From the NCBI GenBank assembly GCA_022823605.1, contig JAJEHS010000008.1, positions 62,001-126,000 on the forward strand: a stretch of DNA of 64,000 bases, written 5' to 3'. A program made the position numbers and the translations under genes. This DNA is from Paracoccaceae bacterium (lineage in GTDB: Bacteria > Pseudomonadota > Alphaproteobacteria > Rhodobacterales > Rhodobacteraceae). Numbering within the stretch: position 1 is the first letter of the stretch; every line of letters begins with the position of its first letter. Of this stretch, positions 51,130 to 62,100 are shown piece after piece. The notes under the pieces are model-generated. The model did not search any database. It was not told the origin of the DNA and worked only from the letters and a program-made list of their open reading frames with translations.

Positions 51130-52011
51130 ATGATATTGAGAAAGCAACATCGTGTCCTGATATTTGGCATAACTGGAAAGCAGGGAACCTTCTGGGGAGC
51201 TGAAATGATCAAATACGGCACAAATGTGGTCGGAGGTGTTAATCCTCGCAAAGCTGGACAGGATCATTTGGGTTTACCGGTTTATGCTTCTGCGAGCCAT
51301 GCAGCACTGGATCTGGATTTTCATACAGCCTTGTTCTTTGTACCTCCAGCTGCCTGCAAACAGGCTACCAGGGATGCCTGTGAAGCCGGAGCAAAGGTTG
51401 TAATTTGTCTGACCGAGCATATTCCGGTTCAGGATGTCATGGAAATGATAACCATTGCCCGTTTGAACGGGACTCAAATCATCGGTCCAAATACTGCTGG
51501 AATGGTGACACCGGGTGAGGCTTTTGCAGGTATCATGCCGGGGTTTAACAACAAGGTTTTCAAGGAAGGTTCCATTGGAGTTATATCCAGATCGGGAAGT
51601 CTGGGAACCCTGGTCTGCCTGAACCTTGTCCAGAGTGGTTTCGGCCAATCTACCTTTTATGGTATTGGAGGCGATCCTATTATCGGTACTGATACTAGGG
51701 AGGCCTTGAAACACCTCTATGAGGATGAAAAAACCAAAGCGATTGTGATTTGCGGAGAAATCGGTGGTACGGCAGAGGAAGAAGCATCCGAATTTGCCAG
51801 GACCATTGACAAACCGGTCGTTGCATTCATTGCCGGAAAGAGTTCCCCGGAGGGTAAAAAGATGGGGCATGCAGGTGCCATCGTATCAGGGAACTCGGGC
51901 AGTTACAAGGCAAAACGGAGCTATCTGGAAAAAAACGGAATACAAGTGGCAGACATTCCCAGTCAAGTTCCCGGTTTGCTCAAGTCCAATGATGAATTAA
52001 GATTACAATAG
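51130..52011 (+). CDS. ADP-forming acyl-CoA synthetase alpha subunit (SucD-like; candidate sulfoacetate-CoA ligase)
   Basis: A 293-residue SucD-like subunit. RVLIFGITGKQGTFWGAEMI is the CoA-binding Rossmann start, IGPNTAGMVTPGE replaces the IGPNCPGIITPGE form of SucD, ISRSGSLGTLVCLNLVQSG follows, and GKKMGHAGAIVSG carries the phosphohistidine. It pairs with the beta subunit 10 bp upstream. The changed substrate loop, with Thr-Ala in place of Cys-Pro, argues against succinate as the natural acid. Confidence 0.75.
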   Translation: MILRKQHRVLIFGITGKQGTFWGAEMIKYGTNVVGGVNPRKAGQDHLGLPVYASASHAALDLDFHTALFFVPPAACKQATRDACEAGAKVVICLTEHIPVQDVMEMITIARLNGTQIIGPNTAGMVTPGEAFAGIMPGFNNKVFKEGSIGVISRSGSLGTLVCLNLVQSGFGQSTFYGIGGDPIIGTDTREALKHLYEDEKTKAIVICGEIGGTAEEEASEFARTIDKPVVAFIAGKSSPEGKKMGHAGAIVSGNSGSYKAKRSYLEKNGIQVADIPSQVPGLLKSNDELRLQ

Positions 52012-52044
52012 AGACCAACGACTGATTCACTCATGTCTTGGTTA

Positions 52045-52068
52045 TGATTGAACTCCAAAGTTCAATCA
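52045..52068 (+). terminator. Hairpin after the acyl-CoA synthetase operon
   Basis: TGATTGAACT-CCAA-AGTTCAATCA is a perfect 10-bp stem with a four-base loop, 33 bases after the last stop. No T-run follows, so it is a terminator candidate of moderate quality. It separates the transport/ligase operon from the siroheme operon. Confidence 0.5.
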
Positions 52069-52235
52069 AACCAGTTGAACACCCATTTTGAGAATAGGTA
52101 AACTCCAAAACATTTTTTCTAAATTGTCATTATTATAGAACATTGTTTTTCAGATGTTTATATTTCTTGAAAATAATAAAATAATTTCCTAATTCACTCA
52201 CCCTAATCCTTTTCTGTTCTCTAGGAAGTGAGCGA

Positions 52236-53441
52236 ATGAAGTATTTTCCCTTGTTTTTAGATTTGGCTGAAAAAAAGGTAGCAATCTCCGGTGCGGGCGA
52301 AACAGCGGTTCCAAAAATAAGATTGTTGTTGAAAACCGATGCCCGGATTGAGGTATTCGGCAAGAAGCCGGCTCCAGATGTTATCAACTGGCACAACCGG
52401 GGCAAGCTTTGTTTCCATGACCGGGAGATAAAGTTAGATGATTTGCAGGAGTGCATACTCCTTTACGGAGCCAACAATAATCCCGAAAAGGATCGGAAAG
52501 TATTGGCATTGGGTGAAACAAAAGGTGTTTTGGTCAATATCGTTGACAACCTTCAACTCAGTCAATTCATAACTCCGGCCATTGTCGACAGGGATCCAAT
52601 AACCGTAGCCATCGGTACGGAAGGAACAGCACCTGTATTGGCACGCAAGATAAAGGCAAGGGTCGAGGATTTGCTTCCGGAATCAATTGGCAGGGTAGCA
52701 AAAATCAGCACAACATTCAGGGAAAGGGTGGCTTCAAAACTATCAAGCCTTCAAATCAGGTCTTTCTGGTCCTCGTACTTTGAAAGGATACTGACCAAAA
52801 AGATTCTGGAAATACCAGAGGAAGAACTGCTCGAAAATCTGGAAGAAACTCTTGAAAACCATGATCCGAACCAGGAAGGACAAAGTGCTTATTATTTTGT
52901 GGAATCCAGTACCACCAGCCCCGATTTACTTACGGTCAAGGCCCGAAGACTGATTGAAAATGCAGATGTGGTTTTTTATGACAGACAAATTTCCAAATTT
53001 ATACTTGAGTTGGCACGGCGGGAAGCAATACTCGTTGACCTAGACCAGAGAACCGAGCTTGAAGGTCAATCCCGACAACAGATAATTGCATCAATTTGCC
53101 AGGAATTTTCTCATGGTGAAACGATACTGCAGTTAGGTACCAATTCCCTCCAGATGTGGGAATCGCTTGGTTCAGAAATGACTGAAATAGAGGATTTGGG
53201 AATAAAATTCGAATTCGTACCAGGTGTTTCGCCAATCAAGACAAAAAGTACGAGGGAAAGGTCTGGGGATCTACTTTCGGTATTCCTTGATGATCGATCA
53301 AGATGGAAAAACGGTTTCAATTTGAGTTCTATTCACCCTAGACAACCAAAAAACACCGAAGGATTGAGGGAACAGTATTCCGGCAGCCTAATTGGAGAAC
53401 ATGCCTCTATAGAATCAGGAATGGCATTGAGAGAAAATTGA
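52236..53441 (+). CDS. cysG: CysG-like siroheme synthase with a degenerate methyltransferase half
   Basis: Residues 1-110 are a precorrin-2 dehydrogenase/sirohydrochlorin ferrochelatase domain: KVAISGAGETAVPKIRLLL, LLYGANNN, VNIVDN, and DRDPITVAIGTEGTAPVLAR with the family's Asp and Ser/Thr site. From about 215 the sequence follows the uroporphyrinogen-III methyltransferase fold (SPDLLTVKARRLIENADVV then FYDRQIS, and IKFEFVPGVSP), but the SAM motif GAGPGDP is VESSTTSP, VGKR is DLDQR, and RLKGGDP is LQLGTNS. It stops at 401 residues, about 60 short. The dehydrogenase part is probably active, the methylating part probably not. Start: ATG with AGGAAGTGAG upstream. Confidence 0.82.
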   Translation: MKYFPLFLDLAEKKVAISGAGETAVPKIRLLLKTDARIEVFGKKPAPDVINWHNRGKLCFHDREIKLDDLQECILLYGANNNPEKDRKVLALGETKGVLVNIVDNLQLSQFITPAIVDRDPITVAIGTEGTAPVLARKIKARVEDLLPESIGRVAKISTTFRERVASKLSSLQIRSFWSSYFERILTKKILEIPEEELLENLEETLENHDPNQEGQSAYYFVESSTTSPDLLTVKARRLIENADVVFYDRQISKFILELARREAILVDLDQRTELEGQSRQQIIASICQEFSHGETILQLGTNSLQMWESLGSEMTEIEDLGIKFEFVPGVSPIKTKSTRERSGDLLSVFLDDRSRWKNGFNLSSIHPRQPKNTEGLREQYSGSLIGEHASIESGMALREN

Positions 53442-53743
53442 TGGCTAGGAAATACTTACCAAAGGTTATCACCTCCAACCACTTGCTTGAAGGTGACGTG
53501 ATTTATTTTTCGGAGACCGGGAATTGGGTCAGAAACATTGCCCAGGCTGCTGTTTTCCATGACCCAGAGACGGCTGATGCCAAACTTGCCGAAGCCGACA
53601 AGCAAAGGAATATTCACGTGGGTGCCTATCTCGCCGATGCCAAACTTGATTCGGAAGGTCGGCCTGAACCTGTTCATTTCCGGGAACAATTCAGAACTCT
53701 CGGACCATCCAATTATTTTCATGGAAAACAAGCTGGAGCCTAG
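53441..53743 (+). CDS. DUF2849-domain small protein of sulfite-reductase operons
   Basis: A roughly 100-residue protein beginning MARKYLPKVITSNHLLEGDV, then ETGNWVRNIAQAAVFHDPET, and closing with PVHFREQFRTLGPSNYFHG. DUF2849 genes stand almost always between cysG and the siroheme sulfite reductase gene in alphaproteobacteria; the function is unknown. The ATG overlaps the cysG stop by one base (TGATG), and the stop abuts the reductase ATG. Confidence 0.85.
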   Translation: MARKYLPKVITSNHLLEGDVIYFSETGNWVRNIAQAAVFHDPETADAKLAEADKQRNIHVGAYLADAKLDSEGRPEPVHFREQFRTLGPSNYFHGKQAGA

Positions 53744-55426
53744 ATGTATAACTACAATGAATTTGATCATGATTTTGTCCGTACACGGGTAGAGGAATTC
53801 AGGGATCAGGTGGAGAGACGGCTGTCCGGAACCTTGACCGAAGAGGAATTCAAACCCCTGAGACTGAAAAATGGACTTTACCTGCAACTTCATGCGTATA
53901 TGCTCAGGGTTGCCATACCCTATGGAACCTTGAACAGCAAACAGATGCGACAACTGGCCATGATCGCCGAAAAATGGGACAAAGGCTACGGTCATTTCAC
54001 CACCCGCCAGAATATTCAATTCAACTGGCCCAAGCTCAAGGATGTACCGGATATCTTGGATGCCCTAGCTGATGTCTCGATGCATGCCATACAAACGTCC
54101 GGCAACTGTATAAGGAACGTAACTGCAGACCATTTTGCCGGGGCTGCCCGTGATGAAATTGAAGACGCCCGCATGACAGCGGAACTGTTGAGGCAATGGT
54201 CAACGGACCATCCGGAGTTCCAATACCTGCCAAGAAAGTTCAAGATTGCCGTCACCGGTTCGCCAAATGACAGGGCCGTTACCCGTGCTCATGACATTGG
54301 CCTAAGAACCATCAGGGATGCCGAGGGTAGAAAGGGATACGAAGTGTTGATCGGAGGTGGTCTGGGCAGAACCCCAATGATAGGAAAGGTTGTGAGGGAA
54401 TTTCTCCCCAAGGAAGACCTGTTGCCTTATGTTGAGGCAATATTAAGGGTTTACAATCTTAGTGGCAGAAGAGACAACAAATACAAGGCCCGTATCAAGA
54501 TCCTTGTCCATGAAACAGGTATTGAGGAATTGAAAACACAAATTGAAAAGGAATTTGTATCTCGCAAGTCAGAGTTTCCGGGAGTCAATCCCGACTTGCT
54601 CCAAACCATTGAACGGGATTTTTCACCTCCTGAATACAACAGATTGTCGGTTGATGACTATGTATCACGGATTGCCCATGACCCTGAATTCAGGGAGTGG
54701 GTAAAGAACAATGTTGCCCGACACAAGGTTCCTGAGTACGGAATAGTTACCGTTTCATTGAAACCTGTTGGTGGAACGCCAGGTGATGCAACTTCTGACC
54801 AGATGAGGGTTATGGCCAATCTTGGGGAAAAATATGCCCATGATGAACTGCGGGTGAGTCATGAGCAAAACATTGTACTCCCGCACGTTCCCAAGGCCCA
54901 CATTCCAGAAATTTACGATGAATTGAGTAAAGCCGGGCTGGCAACTCCCAACCTTGGCCTGTTGTCGGATATTATCGCCTGCCCAGGTATGGACTATTGT
55001 GCCTTGGCTACGGCTCGCTCGATTCCCATCGCTCAGGATATTGCCAAGAGATTTGACCATTTGCAATTGGAGCAGGAAATCGGCCCGCTGAAAATCAAGA
55101 TTTCAGGCTGTATCAACGCCTGTGGTCATCATCACGTGGGGCACATAGGTATTCTTGGTCTGGACAAGGCCGGTGTGGAGAATTATCAGATTACCCTTGG
55201 TGGCAATGCCACGGAGGATGCACACATCGGGACAAGGGTTGGTCCGGGTTTTTCTTCCGAAGAACTCATTCCTGCCCTCGAACGATTGTTGAAGTCCTAC
55301 CTGCAACTAAGGGAATCACCCGAGGAAACCTTTTATAATTGTTATAACCGACTGGGTATGGACCCCTTCAAGGAGGCACTGTATCCTCATTTGAAGACCA
55401 AACACCAAGAGAGGGTAGAACATTGA
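53744..55426 (+). CDS. cysI: Siroheme-dependent sulfite (nitrite/sulfite-type) reductase, hemoprotein
   Basis: The 560-residue enzyme reduces sulfite to sulfide with six electrons. The ferredoxin-like half domains (LRLKNGLYLQLHAYMLRVAI, YGHFTTRQNIQFNWPKL, TSGNCIRNVTADHFAG) and the Fe4S4-siroheme ligands IACPGMDYCAL and ISGCINACGHHH (C-x5-C and C-x3-C) are complete. It matches the CysI type found with DUF2849 and DUF934. The electron donor (ferredoxin or flavoprotein) is not encoded here. A nitrite reductase role is possible but context favours sulfite. Confidence 0.93.
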   Translation: MYNYNEFDHDFVRTRVEEFRDQVERRLSGTLTEEEFKPLRLKNGLYLQLHAYMLRVAIPYGTLNSKQMRQLAMIAEKWDKGYGHFTTRQNIQFNWPKLKDVPDILDALADVSMHAIQTSGNCIRNVTADHFAGAARDEIEDARMTAELLRQWSTDHPEFQYLPRKFKIAVTGSPNDRAVTRAHDIGLRTIRDAEGRKGYEVLIGGGLGRTPMIGKVVREFLPKEDLLPYVEAILRVYNLSGRRDNKYKARIKILVHETGIEELKTQIEKEFVSRKSEFPGVNPDLLQTIERDFSPPEYNRLSVDDYVSRIAHDPEFREWVKNNVARHKVPEYGIVTVSLKPVGGTPGDATSDQMRVMANLGEKYAHDELRVSHEQNIVLPHVPKAHIPEIYDELSKAGLATPNLGLLSDIIACPGMDYCALATARSIPIAQDIAKRFDHLQLEQEIGPLKIKISGCINACGHHHVGHIGILGLDKAGVENYQITLGGNATEDAHIGTRVGPGFSSEELIPALERLLKSYLQLRESPEETFYNCYNRLGMDPFKEALYPHLKTKHQERVEH

Positions 55427-55848
55427 GTAAAATTGTTCGAGATTATGGCTTTGACCAGGACAGTTTGAGGGAAGAAGATTTCATAAGCCTGGAGACCTTG
55501 AGAAAGGGCGTTGAAAATCCGGTCAGACTTGACCTGAACAACGATGAAAATCCAGATGAACTTCAGCCTTTTTTCTGTTGGCTTGAATTGATCAGAATTC
55601 CCTTTCCGGATTTTAACGATGGCCGAGGATTCAGTATGGCCAAAAGATTGAGGCAATTGGGCTATCAAGGGGTCCTGAGGGCACAGGGATATCTGATTGC
55701 CGATCAATACAGGATGGCCAGACTAAGCGGATTTGATGAAATTGAAATTGATGATCTGCTCGCTGCACGACAACCCGAATGGCTTTGGCGCAACCAGGTT
55801 CTCAAGAAAAGCCTGAGTTATCAGGATCGATTGCTGAAAACGGGTTAG
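55423..55848 (+). CDS. DUF934-family protein of sulfite-reductase operons
   Basis: A 141-residue DUF934 protein with RLDLNNDENPDELQPF, the pattern FPDFNDGRGFSMAKRLRQLG and YQGVLRAQGYLIADQYRMARLSGF-like text in the middle (shown here only in short parts). The family always accompanies siroheme sulfite reductase and is sometimes called an oxidoreductase, without biochemical proof. The TTG start overlaps the cysI stop by 4 bp. In many relatives cysH comes next; here it does not. Confidence 0.85.
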   Translation: MSKIVRDYGFDQDSLREEDFISLETLRKGVENPVRLDLNNDENPDELQPFFCWLELIRIPFPDFNDGRGFSMAKRLRQLGYQGVLRAQGYLIADQYRMARLSGFDEIEIDDLLAARQPEWLWRNQVLKKSLSYQDRLLKTG

Positions 55849-56146
55849 TTTTTGGGTTTTAAAGCTGTTGTCGGGCCGTCCACAACAATGCTTGAATTTC
55901 TCCTGACTTCTTGAACTCCCCAATACATGGGCATTGACCAATTCTTCAAAGACTGAAAGTGTCGAAGTCAGGAGGAATAGGATTTGACTTTTGGTGCCAT
56001 TTGGATTCAAATACCACCATGTTCATTGGTATTTATGCACTAAAAGTTAAAGATGTGCTAAACCGTAAACTATTTACCACAGCCCAGTTAATATTTTCCT
56101 GATCCATGGGCTTGTTTGAATAACGTATTAGAGGAAGGATTTGCTC
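55849..56146. promoter_or_regulatory. Gap upstream of the PKS with a long-spaced inverted repeat
   Basis: No gene is seen. Perfect 11-bp arms CTCCTGACTTC (55900-55910) and GAAGTCAGGAG (55964-55974) are separated by 53 bases. They could form a stem that ends the sulfite-reductase transcript or act as a paired operator for the PKS. A purine-rich ribosome site, GAGGAAGGA at 56131-56139, precedes the PKS start. Confidence 0.4.
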
Positions 56147-59100
56147 TTGAACCGAGAATCGTATCAAAAATATTCCCATACATTTCCAATCGAATCGGAA
56201 GATGGAGAAAAAAGAATAACCAAAGGTGGTGAACGGGTGGCAATCGTGGGTATGGCCTGCCGGTTTCCAGGTGCAGAGAGTATAGAAGATTTCTGGCGTT
56301 TGTTGGAAAGGGGTGAAAACGCAGTGCAGGAGGGAATCCCAGGATCCGGCAAGGGTCGTGTGGGGGCATTATTTCCCAACGATACCGGGCAAATCAATGC
56401 TTGTCGTTATGGTGCATATCTCGACCATCTCGACCAGTTTGATGCAGCCTTTTTCCGTATTTCACCAGTCGAAGCACAATTGCTGGACCCGCAACAAAGA
56501 TTGATTCTGGAAACGAGTTGGCGCGCCCTTGAAGATGCATGTATTGATCCAACTAGTCTAAAAGACAGTCGTACGGGTATATATGCGGGGATAAGCAACA
56601 ACGATTATCGTGGATTGATCCTGGATGCCACCGAACATGCAGGACCTAGTGAACCTGCTGCTAGCCTATATGCAGTAACAGGGACATCCCTTAACACTGC
56701 GATAGGCCGAGTTTCTTTCACGTTGGGACTCGGGGGAGCTGCGATGGCGGTAGATACTGCTTGTTCTTCATCGTTGGTTGCAACACACCAGGCAGTTGCC
56801 GGTTTACAACGAGGCGATACGGATCTAGCGCTTGCCGGGGGAGTAAATATCATTCTTTCCGGTAGGCTTTTGGAGTTTCGAGCTAACGCGGGTATGCTAT
56901 CCCCGGATGGCCAATGCAAGACTTTCGATGCCTCTGCCAATGGTTATGTCAGGGGTGAAGGTTGTGGAATCCTTGTCCTGAAACGACTTGCGGATGCTGA
57001 AGCCGATGGAGATCGTATTTGGGGAGTTATTCGGGGTTCGGCTTTGAATCAAGACGGGATGAGCCAGGGGCTCACTGTACCAAACGGAGCTGCGCAGGAA
57101 CGTGTTATCCTAGCAGCGCTTGAACAGGCAGGTGTTAATCCGACGGATATAGATTATCTGGAAGCACACGGTACTGGAACCGAAGTGGGAGACCCGATTG
57201 AGATTGATGCCATAGCGTCAGTTTATGCAGAAGGTCGAGATGCTAGTAACCCTCTGCTGATAGGTTCAGTCAAGACCAATATTGGGCATTTGGAATCAGC
57301 CGCAGGTGTCGCCGGGCTTATAAAAACGGTTCTAACAATCAATCGGGGAATGATTCCAAAGCACCTTCATTTCAATAACCCCAATCCAAAGATGGACTGG
57401 GAACGGCTTCCTTTGAAGGTGACTTCTACACCAACACCCTGGCCCAACCGGGCAAATCGCCAACCTCTGGCGGGCGTTAGCGGGTTCGGATGGTCAGGAA
57501 CGAATGCCCATGTCATTTTGGAGGGTTATACTTTACCCGATGTTACTGAAGTAGATACAAATGAAAACAGGGATATCACCGGTGCTCAAAAACAGATTGC
57601 AGTGTCGCTACCGGAAATCCCTGTACTCCAGCAATCAAAAGATGACTTAGCTCCAAGGTTGAGGCGTGTATTGCCACTTTCTGGAAAATCGGAGGTGGCA
57701 CTGCAGGAGGTTGCTTCTCGGTATCTAGATTGGCTCAACGAACAGGATGCATCGCTTGCGAAGGCTGGGGCAGCATCTGATCCCCTGTTATCAGACATGA
57801 CCTGGACTGCGGGCACTGGCAGGAGTCATTTCGATTATCGTACGGGAGTGGTTTTCCAAGACGTAGAATCACTACGTATGGGGTTGCAAGCAATTGTGGG
57901 AGCAGAGATTCAACCAGTATTGCACAAACCTTCAAACATTGCTTTTGTTTTTACCGGACAGGCTAGCCAGTGGCCGGGTATGGGTGCAGCAATCTATGAG
58001 AGTGAACCGGTTGTACGGGCAGTACTCGACCGGTGCGATGCTGTGCTTCAGGAAGAACGCGGTGCGTCCCTACTCAGTATTATGTTCGGTCATCCCGAAG
58101 CAGGGGGAGACCTCGACGACCCACAGTGGAAGCAACCTGCAATCTACGCGCTCGAATGTGCTCTAACAGAGTTATGGTCTAGCCTAGGAATCAGGCCTGA
58201 CATTGTTCTTGGACATAGCCTTGGAGAGATTGCTGCGGGATATACAGCTGGAGTATTCAATCTTGAGGAAGGATTGAAACTCGCTTCAATGCGAGGAAAA
58301 ATAGTTGGAAATTTACCCGGTGAGGGTGCAATGGCGGCGGTTTTTGCACCAGCCTCACATGTCAAAGAAATACTTGGTGTGTTTAATGCAGATTCGGAGG
58401 GTATTGGTCTATGTATCGCTGCTGACAATGGGGCACATCAGGTTATAAGTGGTCCAGCAAAGGATATAACAACGATCCTGGCTCACTTGGAGGACGCTGA
58501 TATTCGTGTCACGCGATTACGAAAGAGTCCCGCTTACCACAGTCCCATGATCGAACCAGCCTTGGACGAACTGGAGGCGGCCTTCTCGAAACTTTCCTTT
58601 GAACATCCCAAGATTCCCCTTGTTAGTAACCTAAATGGTCAGACTATTGGCTCGAACCAGTCTTTGGATGCGTCATACTGGTGTAAACAGATGCGATCCC
58701 CCGTTGCCTTTAGTGCCTGTATAGAGACCCTAGCCAAGATGGAAGTAAATACCATCGTGGAAATAGGTCCCCATTCCGTGCTTGGACCGACAATCTCGTT
58801 GGCATGGCCAGAAGCTAGTGGTGTAAGGGAACCTTCGGTTATAACGAGTCTTCGACGACCGTCGGCCGACGAAGCACTACCAATACCAGGTACCGGTGGT
58901 GGTTTTGTTGAAGCTGTGGCCGGTGCCTTTGAGGCCGGATTGCAGCTTCGTTACGAGGGTTTATTTGCTGGCGAAACAAGGCGAAGGATAGCACTTCCAG
59001 GCTATCCTTTCCAGCGTGAACGCTACTGGATTGAAGCTCCAAAACGGCGACAACATGTCAGTGATCACGCCTTGCTTGGTACTCGACATGAGTCAGCCAG

Positions 59101-62100
59101 TGGAGAGATTGCCTTCGATACAGAGTTTTTTTCCTCAGAACCTTCATGGCTCGCTGACCATCAGGTGTTCGGTAGGGTAATCGCACCAGGTGCACTCTTT
59201 GGTGCTATGGCTTTTTCTGCTGGTCGTTCTGAGGTAAGCGGCGAGATAGTCATTGAGGACTTTCGTATGCAACGTGCACTTGTCTTCCCCGAAGAAAGCG
59301 CTACCGAAGACATCGGGAATTCTGGTCATCGCATTCAGGTCTTGCTTGATGCCAGTGGCGAAAGCTCGTCTCGGAGGGTTCAAGTTCTCAGCCAAGCGAC
59401 CGATGCGGAGGATTGGACATTGCATGCTGAGGGCCTGGTCACAAATAGAAATACAGACAGTAACGAAATTGAACTCCCACTTGATATCGAAGGTCTAAAA
59501 GACAAGCTGTCTCCCGTTCATCTACTCACTTACTATCGCCTCAAATCTACGGCAGGGATCAATCTTGGTCCCTGCTTTCAAACATTGACTGCACTTTGGG
59601 CACTTGAGGGCGAAGCTCTCGGCGAAGTGACACTAAACACAGGACGCGAACAAAATCTTCTTGATGTACATCCCCTTCTACTTGATGGTTGTTTTCAAAT
59701 CATGGGTGCCGCACGTGATCCAAATGGAAAAGAGGAGGGAGTCACTTACTTACCTTTTGCCTGGGAAGGGCTAAGGCTCAAAGACAAAATACCGGATCGG
59801 ATTTTTTGCCACTTGACGATGCGGGATAGCCCCCAAGAAGGGAATGCCGATACCGACCGTGTCGGCGCACCGGAGGTTTATGCGGGTGATATACGCCTCT
59901 ACTCCGAAAGTGGCGAGTTTCTTGGTGAGATTAAAGGCTTCACCGTCAAACAGGCAACTCGTGCCGCCCTCCTTAGTGCAGTTGAGGGAGTGGAAGAGCT
60001 CCTGTACGAGATCGTATGGCGTGACCGCATATTACCTCCGGGTATTCAGTCAGCAGGATTCCTGCCAAGCCCGACGGAAGCTGCATCCCATTCGCTTCCC
60101 TTCTCACGATACCTTGCCGATGAGCAGGTGAAAGTTTCAGACGAGGTTGAGTTGCAAGGTGAAATGGAGAAGGTTTCATGGTGCTATGCTCTCTTCACTC
60201 TGGATTCACTGGGTTGGGAGCGAAAAGCAGGCTCAATTGTAAATCCGGAAAAGTTGCGTGAAAAACTCGGAATTTTGCCGGAACACTCACATCTGTTACG
60301 CCGACTACTGGAAATACTTGCTCGTTCAGGTGTCTTGCAAGAGAAGGAAAAAGATTTCCTGGTCAAAGTCGGTACCAACGATCAAATACCAGAAAACATG
60401 CCGTGTGATCCAACGGACTTTTTGACCGAAGTAACTGAGCGTTTCCCACATGCGAAGAACGAGATTGAGCTGTTCAAACGTTGTGCCGGCGCGCTTCCTG
60501 AAGTACTCCGTGGAGATGAAGATCCGCTATCTCTACTGTTCGGAGATACAAAGCCTTCAGCTGGAGATTTATACCGGTTGGCACCAGTATGGCGGGCAGC
60601 AAACAGAATGATAGGTGAAGTGGTCCGAACACTAGTTGAAGACCTGCCAGAGGGCCGACGTTTACGCGTTCTTGAAGTAGGTGCTGGCATTGGCTCTGCA
60701 ACTGAATGCTTCCTGCCAGAGCTTCCGACCGGACGGTTTGAACTAATGTTTACTGACATTTCCGCAGGATTTTTTGCAGATGCGGAATCACGCTTCAACG
60801 CGGACTTCGATTCTATCAGTTATCAGGTTCTGGATATAGAAAAGGATCCATTGACACAAGGCTTTGAACCCCATTCTTATGATATTGTCATAGCAGCGAA
60901 TGTTTTACATGCTACTCGTCATCTGGATGAAACACTTACCCATTGCCGGAAACTCCTTGCACCCTCGGGGCTATTGGTGGCATTGGAGAACCAACGAGGT
61001 CGTGGTTGGATGGATATGATTTTTGGCCAACTGGATGGATGGTGGCGCTTCGCTGACCGGTATCGGGCAAACCATGCTCTCGCTGGACCGGAAGTTTGGT
61101 ACGAAGCACTTGGTGATTCGGGTTTTGTCGATTCTAAAATATTAGGCTTGGACAGGGAAGAAGTCACCAATCTACCGGACCGGGGTGTTATTGTGGCACA
61201 GGGTCCGGCAGAGATCACAATGCCGAAAGGAACATGGATTCTGGCGACTGATCAGAGTGGTATGGGCAATTTGCTGGGCAAGCAACTCAAGGCACAGAAC
61301 CAGCATGTGGTGTTGGCTGGTAACAATCTGACGAAAACAGATACGGTTCCGGATGAAGTAGACGAATTTGTTGCCATCGATATGGAAAACCGAGAAGCAT
61401 GGAAAACACTTATCGAAAACCTGCCCTCTGATTTGCCATTCGCAGGTGTGGTACACCTAAATGCTCAGGATGGCCATGGCATAAATGCGACGACCGAGAA
61501 ACTGGCTGCGGATACAAAACTAGCGATAGGTAGCGCACTTGCTCTTGTACAGGGGATATCGGATGCAGATGTCCTTCCCGAGAAGGGTTTATGGTTCATC
61601 ACTCGCGGCGCACAATTGTTGGAGAAAGAACAGTCCGGGGAATTGGTTGGGGCTGCTCTCTGGGGTTTGGGAAGGGTACTGTTGAGGGAAACTCCTCAAC
61701 TGACAACTAGGATGCTTGATCTGGACCCCGAGGTGGCGGAACCGGGGTCTGTACTAGTAAATGAACTGTTATTTCCCGATTCGGAATCTCACATTGCTTA
61801 TCGTAGGGAACGCCGACTGTCAGCTCGTTTGGTACGGACAGGAGAAGGTGTAAATCGTCTTGTCCTACCTGATGAAGGAAACTGGATACTTGTACCAGAC
61901 GAGGGTGGTGCGATTGAATCTTTGCAGATACAACCGGTGGCGATCAACCCTCTCGAGTCGAACGAAGTACGAGTCGAAGTCGAAGCTTGCGGGTTAAACT
62001 TCCTGGACGTGTTCCGAGCCATGGGGTTGGTCGAAGAAGGGCAACTTGGTGAGGAATTTTGCGGGCGGATTGTCGAAATTGGATCAGACGTTGCGTCAGT

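Noticed and set aside
49999..52011. Assignment of the SucCD-like pair as succinyl-CoA synthetase of the TCA cycle
   Set aside because: The substrate loop differs (IGPNTAGM instead of IGPNCPG), and the gene neighbours are a transporter and an acylating aldehyde dehydrogenase, not sucAB or mdh.
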